Shown: positions 57,675 through 64,000 of the stretch, in pieces
Numbering within the stretch: position 1 is the stretch's first letter
How the letters are laid out: every line of letters starts with the position of its first letter
Origin: Symsagittifera roscoffensis
Lineage: Eukaryota; Xenacoelomorpha; Acoela; Convolutidae
DNA: 64,000 nucleotides
Assembly: GCF_963678635.1 (NCBI RefSeq)
Contig: NC_087063.1
Location: forward strand, 8,152,386-8,216,385
Reading direction: 5' to 3'
Notes under the pieces: generated by a model
Told to the model about the DNA's origin: nothing
Databases searched by the model: none
Seen by the model: the letters and a program-made list of their open reading frames with translations, nothing else
Position numbers and translations under genes: made by a program

Positions 57675-57738
57675 AGATTCGAACCGAAGACTTTTGGCAA
57701 CCCAAGCATATTCTTTACCTCCAGACTAAAGGTGCCGG
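57675..57738 (-). repeat. tRNA-like sequence 2
   Basis: On the minus strand it has a B box GGTTCGAATCT in a T-arm context (CTTCGGTTCGAATCTG). An A-box-like TAGTCTGGAGG and a short CTTGG/CCAAA anticodon-type stem lie upstream. A complete cloverleaf is not convincing. Confidence 0.4.
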
Positions 57739-58027
57739 AGACGCTTAGAAGTTTGAATTCATTAGGAACCGAGATACCAATTGGTTCAAGGGATTCTGTT
57801 ATTTGAGCTGTTAGCCCGAAAAAAGTCTGTATTCCGATTTGATACCATTTGCTTATCATAGGCGTAGAGAACTTCCAGATTCAAAAAATGATTGAAAATT
57901 TTAATCAATTTTTGTTTTAGTTCACTTGTTCTTTTAAATTTTTCCAACTATCTCTTGGCTATGTTCCTATAAACTCCCATTTAAATTTATTTTTATTTCA
58001 AATAAAGTGTTCTGGATATCAGAAAGT

Positions 58028-58075
58028 ACCTAGAGATAACAAACCACAATAAAATTATTTTGTTATGTCTAGGTG
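58028..58075. repeat. Short inverted repeat
   Basis: CCTAGAGATAACAAA pairs with TTTGTTATGTCTAGG at 14 of 15 positions. It is followed by a GTCTAGGT repeat. Confidence 0.7.
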
Positions 58076-58960
58076 TCTAGGTATAATTGAGGTACCCTGA
58101 AGTCGCCCAGTTCGAATTACCGCTGTTCCTGCTAACTAATAAGGGTAAACACCGCGTGGCCAAGCCTCATAAAGAATAAAATTTACTGAGGTACTGTAAT
58201 GGTATCTTGCTATTGGGTCTATTCGATTGACAACAATTCGATTGGACTTCAAGCCGAAGGGACTTCAGGCCGAAAGGGCTTCAGGCTGAAATTTAAACCT
58301 TACAAGCACCTCAAAGTTCTATTTTCTCATCTGTGAATGTTATTTTCAGTTTTTGCTATTATCTCATTGACAAGGGAAGAGCATATCCGTTTCGGAAGTG
58401 TTTAATTTTTCCTTTGTCAATTTGACTAATGAGTGTAATCAACTTAAAACGTTCTTGACATCTTACAGCCACTTAGGCTCCCTGTTTTACGAGTCATTAT
58501 TCTCTAGAAAATATTTTAGGCAGGCAGCAACAATAATTTTGAGATCATTTTCTATCTTCGATTTTTTCGTCCGGCATACAAAAAAAAAGAATGCACATCT
58601 AATAGAACCTCAATTATACGTTTTGAAATAACAATCTGCTAGTTTTATGCGCCTCTTTTGCAATGAAGTATTGTTTTTTACTTCTCTGACTTTTATCGAG
58701 GGATCAAGATTATTTTGTCTACGCGCAGCATGGTTTATGAACTCGCTGTAAAAAAAAGTTTCGATAATTTTTTGACGGATCACTTTAACTATATGCCCCC
58801 TAGAGTACCTAATAACGAGTACCCCCCTTATAAAGAAATAAATCAACGGTTAAGCATATCAGAATTCATAACTAGTAACGAATCCCCCCCTCTTTTGCAA
58901 AAGGGGGATATAGTTAAAGAGATCCTGTTTCACTCATAGATCTCTTGCGTGTTCTTTTAG

Positions 58961-59207
58961 GCGAAAAGGGCGTGAAGACGATGACCTCTCTGAAGTGGAC
59001 GCTTCCGCAGTGCCGGAGGAGGTTCGAGACTGGCTGGCGTCCACCTTCACCCGCAAAATGGGCACCGGCAGGAAAGACGGGGAGAAGCCCAAATTCAAGA
59101 GTATCGTTAACGCACTCCGAGCAGGCATGTTCGTGGAGCGAATGTTCCGACGCATGTCTGGACTTCAGGGATTGTCTTACCCGCCAGCCTTAGTGCCACA
59201 CCTCAAG
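58961..59207 (+). CDS. PDE1-type 3',5'-cyclic nucleotide phosphodiesterase, exon preceding the catalytic core
   Basis: The acceptor TTCTTTTAG ends at 58,960 and the donor AAG|GTTTGA starts at 59,208; 1 base plus 82 codons. It encodes an acidic start (GREDDDLSEVD) then AVPEEVRDWLASTFTRKMG, the strongly conserved block just before the catalytic domain of PDE1 enzymes. FKSIVNALRAGMFVERMFRRM and LSYPPALVPHLK follow, also PDE1-typical. The enzyme hydrolyses cAMP/cGMP and in this family is activated by Ca2+/calmodulin. Codon use is GC-rich against very AT-rich introns. Confidence 0.93.
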
Positions 59208-60002
59208 GTTTGAGACTCTTGAACATACCGTGAACAGAGTGGTTGACTCGTTAATTAACACTATGCAAAAGCTGATTTTTTAATTAAAGGTGTGTTAATG
59301 TTTTTTAAATGATCTGTGATTCGCTGCTTGAGAAAGGAAAGCAAAACATCCCAAATCAGAAAAATATCAAAATATGGTGAGATGGACGCCTTGTTTTCAT
59401 CAAAAATGGACTTATAGCCTTTCCAAGGGGATAGACTGGACACGTAGCCTTTCGCGAAGTGCAAAATTGTATTTGTTACATTGAACACATTGAATTTTAT
59501 TCAGTTTGCACTATTTACAAAATTTGTACTTATTTAGTAAGTAAAATCGGTGACTCTAGACCGTAATTTACCAGACGGAAGCAATTCCAGTAATAATTGG
59601 ATTTGCGATAGTTTTTCACAGTTGGATGATTGAAATAACTCAGTAATAATTCATAAAATCAGATTACCAGGATAACAATTTTTGTAAAATTTAAGCACGC
59701 TGTTGAAAAATGTTGCAAAAAATGAAAATCACTGTACAAATAAAGAATTAATTTAAAATTTTGTCTGTTTTATGAAGATATTAATTTTCATCTAAGCTTG
59801 TTGTCATAAAATTATATTACCAACAGTAATTTAAACGCAGAGGCGAAGCGGAAATTGGGATCACTTGCGATACAAAACTAACATAAAACAAAAATAAAAA
59901 AATTTAAACAAGTTGAAATAATTAGGTCTACCAAAATTTAAATTTCTTGGTCTTGGTTGAAGTTCATTTTAGGTCAAGATGCCAGATATTTGAATACTAA
60001 AA

Positions 60003-60290
60003 TTTCAGGTCCCCCTGAAACTACATTAATCAACACTTGTACTTGTAACTTCAATGAAAGTTGCTAGCAGAACAAGAAAAACCCGTTATAAAACAAATAA
60101 GCCGACAACGGTTGAGCAGACGCAAGTTGAGCCGAAAATAAAATACTTTTTTTTTCAAAGTTTAAAAATTTCAAGTCTCTCTTGAAACTACTTTAAACAA
60201 CACTTGCACTTGAACTAAAATGGAAGTAGCTTACAGCACAAGCAAGTTTCGTGATCTGGCAACGAAGCCGAAAAAAACTCGAGCAGTCAA
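60003..60290. repeat. Two-unit ~166-bp tandem repeat
   Basis: TTTCAGGTCCCCCTGAAACT...CAACACTTGTACTTG at about 60,003 is matched by TTTCAAGTCTCTCTTGAAACT...CAACACTTGCACTTG at about 60,169. Similar AGCAGAACAAG/AGCACAAGCAAG and AAGCCGA tails follow each. Confidence 0.7.
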
Positions 60291-60767
60291 ACCAAAGTCC
60301 GGTAATTCAAATTTTATTGAAAAAAAATTGTCATAGGAAAAAACTTAGGAAATGTAAACATTATCGAGCAATTTTGAGCGAAAAAATAGTTTGTATTTTC
60401 AACTTTTGAATTTCAACCAACTTGATTTATCAAACTTAAAAGCAATCATTTTTTACCGTTAAGCTATTGCAAAATAATTTCACTAAGCCGGAATATTATA
60501 AGCCGAAATCCTTTAGGCCGAATAAAATTTCTAAGCGCAAAAATTTTTTTAAAAAAAAACAAAAAATACACTAGTCATGATTAGCAATATTACGAACAAC
60601 AGGTGTTAATCAGCGACACTCGAAATGACAATAAAAACTGCGTACGCGGGAAATAAAACCGTGGTGTGGCAACTAAGCCGAGAAGTCTTAAGTCGACAAA
60701 CAAAAGTCAGTCTATTCAATTTTTTCTGGAAAAAAAATATTTTCATACGCTGAAAAAAAAACATGCA

Positions 60768-60830
60768 CAGCTGGGACTCGTACCCCAGACCACAAGGTTC
60801 AAAGGTAAGTGCATTACCTCCAGAAGGCTC
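60768..60830 (-). repeat. tRNA-like sequence 3
   Basis: On the minus strand it has a T-arm CTGGGGTACGAGTCCCAG with a strong stem, B box GGTACGAGTCC, upstream CTGGAGGTAATGCAC in A-box position and CCTTTGAACC in anticodon position. Layout matches the sequence at 49,089, suggesting one repeated family such as a tRNA-derived SINE. Confidence 0.45.
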
Positions 60831-60994
60831 GATAACAAGACAACCTCAAATGTGTAAAAAAAAATTGTTTACTGGAAAAATGCTCAGTTGCCGGTTACTA
60901 GACACTTGCTTTTGAAAGTGTAAACAATCAGTAAAAAGTGAGAAAAAGTCTAAATCTTTGTTTATTAACTACTAAATTTTAAGTTTTTGTTTAG

Positions 60995-61252
60995 CGGATA
61001 GACGAATGGAACGTAGACATGTTTGCTCTGAACGAGGCGGCCAACGGGTCTGCTTTGAAGTACGTCACGTATGAACTACTGAACCGCTACGATCTAGTGT
61101 CCAAATTCAAAATTCCAGTGAGCAACCTCATCTCCTTCCTGGACCGTATAGAAGCTGGCTACAGTCTACACGATAACCCATACCATAATTTAATACATGG
61201 CGCCGACGTCACACAGACCTGTCATTACTTCATGCTGCAGACAGGACTCATG
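60995..61252 (+). CDS. PDE1-type phosphodiesterase, first catalytic-domain exon
   Basis: Acceptor TTTGTTTAG ends at 60,994; donor ATG|GTATGT starts at 61,253; 86 codons, phase 0 at both ends. It encodes RIDEWNVDMFALNEAANGSA, the start of the PDE catalytic domain, then YELLNRYDLVSKFKIPVSNL and NPYHNLIHGADVTQTCHYF. In YHNLIHGADV the first His is the general acid and the second contributes to the metal site in class I phosphodiesterases. The intron begins directly after TGLM. Confidence 0.95.
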
Positions 61253-61640
61253 GTATGTTCGGGTCTTTTCCGCGTCTTTTTTTTCGGTTCTTCAGCAGCG
61301 CGTCAGAATGAACACTTTTTTGCGAGTTGGATTGGAATAAAAGTTCACTCGTATTATAACACAATGCTCGCAAGAGAACTTGTGTAATTATACATTGGCG
61401 CCACAATGAACACTATTTTATGCCTGTTGGATTGCAATAAGAGTTCATTCGTAATATAACACAATGTTCGCAAAATCGCTTGTGTCATTATACATTGGTG
61501 CCATAATTAATTTCGTAAAATATGTAACCTAAAGTACTCATTTCCCTCATTATAAAGCGGAATACTACTTAATTTGTTTTTACTTAATAATAGAAATGTT
61601 ACTTAGTTTTATGGCAAGTGGGAACCTATTTTTGTTTCAG
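61253..61640 (+). other. Intron 3 of the phosphodiesterase gene
   Basis: Short (388 bp), phase 0, filled largely by a two-unit ~98-bp tandem repeat (61,307-61,503). A frame from 61,019 reads through its first part to 61,387 but that is not expected in the mRNA. Confidence 0.85.
61307..61503. repeat. ~98-bp tandem repeat in intron 3
   Basis: Two diverged units start AATGAACAC (61,307 and 61,405) and end CATTATACATTGG(C/T)GCCA or similar. Confidence 0.85.
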
Positions 61641-61741
61641 AACTGGTTGACTGATTTGGAGATATTCGCAGTTCTGATTGCGGCCTGTTCTCACGATGTC
61701 GAACACACTGGCACCACCAACAACTTCCATATCAACACACA
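61641..61741 (+). CDS. PDE1-type phosphodiesterase, metal-binding exon
   Basis: Acceptor TTTGTTTCAG ends at 61,640; donor ACACA|GTCAGT starts at 61,742; 33 codons plus 2 bases. It encodes NWLTDLEIFAVLIAACSHDV then EHTGTTNNFHINT. HDVEHTGTTN is the class I phosphodiesterase signature H-D-x2-H-x4-N; the His-Asp pair binds the Zn/Mg metals. The split CA is completed by the A that starts the next exon, giving Gln. Confidence 0.95.
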
Positions 61742-63099
61742 GTCAGTCCCTTTTTATTGGGTTGATTTTTAAGCAATTATACCCAAAAGACAAAGTGTCT
61801 GAACTAAATTTTGACGTCGCTTTTAGATTTAACTAATTCGATTCGAAAACTTTTTCCCCTGATTTCATATTTTGAGATTGACAATGATTTTGGGAGAATC
61901 GGCAAAAAGACTCCTTTTACAAATCCGTCGATGGATCAGAATTTATCATGGGTTCAAAAAAATTCGTGAGCCGTTGACGTTTTTTTAATGAGAGAAACAA
62001 CGCTTTCAAATTGCTTCTGAAAAATACTAATAATTTTTGTTTAAATTCTTAAACTTAATATTACAAAGAAACAACGCTGCAATTGGAAAACAGGAGTAAA
62101 AACGGCAAAATGGAGCTTTAAAATTGTTTTAAAAAAGCAAGCATAGCCGACAACGTGATTCAGTTCGATAAAAAACTCATATTATAACACCAAAGGTTGT
62201 TTCAGTAAAAATGAATTCGGTTGAATAATTCATAAGTCAATCTCAAACTGTTAAACTAACTCTTCCGACCAAAACGTTAGAAGCAATTTTGTAGTGGATA
62301 AAATGTTCATTTTTGTTTTTTAAACTTTAGGCTAGCAAAATCAGGTACTCAAAACGATAATTTTGTTTCTAAGTGTATTTATAGCTATATCACTTTAGAG
62401 GACACTGTCAAGTAAAATGAGCGCTTTTTTCTTGTAACGCATTTGCTTACTGAAAAAAGAGAAAATGGTTCAAAACCTATTTCAGTGCCGTAATGCATAA
62501 ACCTTCCTGTGTTCAAATTCTTGTTCTTAAATTAGTTGCTGTAAACTTAATTGAAAACATTTTTGTCAATTGTTGTAAGCCTTTTTTCAAGTTTCGAGTT
62601 TTCTGGCAGAGAAATTGATCTAATTCTTCATTTTATATTATGCTAATCATGATGGAGCAAGGATGTTCAAGTTCAGTTACTTTTCTTATTGTTTTAATCC
62701 ATTCGTAAACACAAATCTTGAACTGTCTTTTTAAATTTAAAAAAGCACAAATGCAATTTTGCAAACTTTCTATTTTTTTCTCAACTCCGTTGAATTTGCT
62801 TGTTCTTATAATACAACTCCATATTTTAAAACCGGTCAACGTATGTTTCCAAATTAAACAGCAGATGTTCTCGAGTGATAAGTAATATGAAAGCTCCTTC
62901 ATCCTTGGTTCAATCGAAATTGAAAAAAAAATAATTTTCTGAAAAAAAAATTCTCGAGAAACATCGGTTGTAAAATTTATGCATCTTTGGACAATTTTAG
63001 ACTGAAGAGTTCCTCTTCAAAGTGGTATATTTGAACTTAAAAAGAGTCAATGAATATAGTTCAGACTCTTATACAGCTTGCGATGATTTTGTTTTCAGG

Positions 63100-63330
63100 A
63101 AAAGTCTTAAAATTTGTTCATGCTCAATATTAATTCTTCGTGGTTTTTTTTTTCTTGTTAACTTCAGTTCATTTCCTTTGTTGAAAGTTAGGCAAACTCC
63201 ACTGTTAAACAGAAAGTAAAGGCGGCAAAAAACGTGATCAACTTCTATCTTTGAAGTGGAATTTATTTTTCAGATTTACCAGCGAAATAAAAATTTTACT
63301 TATTAATCCAGTTTTTTCAAATTGGGTTAG
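63100..63330. repeat. Dispersed repeat R2, copy 3
   Basis: Blocks GTTCATGCTCAATATT, CTTCAGTTCATTTCC, CTCCACTGTTAAACAG, AACGTGATCAACTTC and AATCCAGTTTTTTCAAATTG follow the order of copy 1 at 13.1 kb. Confidence 0.45.
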
Positions 63331-63485
63331 TTTCATCTAAAAAAAGCAGACACGTTTTTATTGAGTCGACAGTCGACACGGTCGAAACGAAGCTACATTG
63401 GGCTGAGTTGGCCAAGCCATAGCACATATTTGGGTCGAAGCAATCAAACAAAATTTTGCTTCATTCAAGTCGGCCGAAACATATC

Positions 63486-63523
63486 CAGATTGAGTCGAAT
63501 GGGTGGAAACATGACTCAATCTG
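63486..63523. repeat. Perfect 11-bp inverted repeat
   Basis: CAGATTGAGTC (63,486-63,496) and GACTCAATCTG (63,513-63,523) around a 16-nt loop. Confidence 0.8.
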
Positions 63524-63879
63524 AAATAATTTATATCCCTGAAAACAAATAATTTAATAGCCGAGCGTATTGAAATTTTGTGTTAGAAAAGACCAAATTC
63601 CCCCTTTGCTATATATGGGGGATGGTTAACAAGATCCGAAATTAATATATTTCTTTCTTCATTTTTTTTTTCAGTTTAGTACCTGGGCCAGACCTGAAGC
63701 AGACATGATCATACCTGACTTTTTCCATAGTTATCATTTCTGTACATGTCTGATTCAGATAGGTGCAGCGAAAAAAGAGACATGCCACAGGACTGATGCA
63801 GATCTGAAATTTGCATGAATTTTCGATGTCCAGATTTGAATTTAAAAATAAATTTCAGTACGGGTAAAAACTTGTTCAG

Positions 63880-64000
63880 ATCTCCACTGGCGCTGTTGTA
63901 CAATGACAAGTCGGTGCTGGAGAACCACCACGTGTCCTACTTGTTCCGAGTGATGAAGGACTTCCCAGAGAGCAACATCCTCGGCAACCTCTCGCGCGAC
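63880..64000 (+). CDS. PDE1-type phosphodiesterase, next catalytic exon (partial, cut by window end)
   Basis: Acceptor CTTGTTCAG ends at 63,879. The first A completes the Gln codon of the previous exon. It then encodes SPLALLYNDKSVLENHHVSY followed by LFRVMKDFPESNILGNLSRD. The LYND.SVLENHH block is invariant in PDE1-type enzymes and contains residues near the second metal and substrate pocket. The rest of the catalytic domain, including the purine-selective Gln, is outside the window. Confidence 0.95.

Larger units (their letters stand above)
51547..58960 (+). other. Intron 1 of the phosphodiesterase gene
   Basis: Donor GTACAA at 51,547; acceptor TTCTTTTAG ending 58,960. It contains R1 repeat copies (52,630-53,450), a 26-bp duplication (53,735-53,790), a hAT MITE (55,308-55,726), an R2 copy (about 55,885), a tRNA-like sequence (57,675) and AAGCCGA-motif DNA. 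No further exon could be found in it, although typical PDE1 proteins encode a calmodulin-binding region before the next exon. Confidence 0.55.
59208..60994 (+). other. Intron 2 of the phosphodiesterase gene
   Basis: Phase 0. It contains a two-unit ~166-bp repeat (about 60,003-60,290), several AAGCCGA motifs and a tRNA-like sequence (60,768-60,830). Confidence 0.85.
61742..63879 (+). other. Intron 4 of the phosphodiesterase gene
   Basis: Phase 2. It contains an R2 repeat copy (63,100-63,330) and a short palindrome (63,486-63,523). Otherwise AT-rich with no gene. Confidence 0.85.

Noticed and set aside
58715-58939. 74-codon ORF just before the first clear phosphodiesterase exon
   Set aside because: The composition is protein-like, but it ends in a stop before the acceptor, is not in phase with the exon and matches no PDE region.

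Overview
This is animal nuclear DNA: AT-rich, gene-poor and intron-rich, almost certainly from an invertebrate. The evidence is a metazoan-type calcium/calmodulin-dependent phosphodiesterase gene split by long introns, several classes of eukaryotic transposon, and much low-copy repeat DNA. No species can be named from the sequence alone. Nothing bacterial, plasmid-like or CRISPR-like was seen.

Layout. 1-~8.8 kb: the 3' part of a large env-bearing LTR retroelement on the + strand. It holds the last residues of pol, a small two-helix membrane protein, a long ATG-less Pro/Ser/Thr-rich leader running into an envelope glycoprotein (broken by one frameshift and one stop), then an unrecognised 3' ORF, and a possible 3' LTR near 8.47-8.79 kb. 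9-13.5 kb: non-coding with one hAT-type MITE. ~13.5-15.4 kb: a heavily decayed non-LTR (LINE) reverse transcriptase. 15.5-21.9 kb: tandem and dispersed repeats. 22,207-29,318: a complete but defective Ty3/gypsy element with 257-bp LTRs, a tRNA-Ser-type primer site, gag, protease, RT, RNase H and integrase. It sits between two copies of a ~255-bp direct repeat. 29.6-42 kb: repeats, including an ~85-bp-stem palindrome, a second hAT MITE, a nearly perfect 1,496-bp tandem duplication and two families of short sequence motif. 42-50.6 kb: mostly featureless AT-rich DNA. 50.66-64 kb: the phosphodiesterase gene (PDE1 type, + strand). It has a probable N-terminal exon (50,663-51,546) and four exons carrying the start of the catalytic domain (58,961-59,207; 60,995-61,252; 61,641-61,741; 63,880 to beyond the window edge), with all splice phases compatible. 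Its introns hold a third hAT MITE with a perfect 8-bp target duplication, tRNA-like sequences and repeats.

The only clearly living gene is the phosphodiesterase. The two LTR elements and the LINE are inactivated by stops, frameshifts or deletions. The most novel material is the gene set around env in the first element (two-helix protein, ATG-less leader, unknown downstream ORF). The unexplained repeat architectures around 22-29 kb and 34-38 kb come next.
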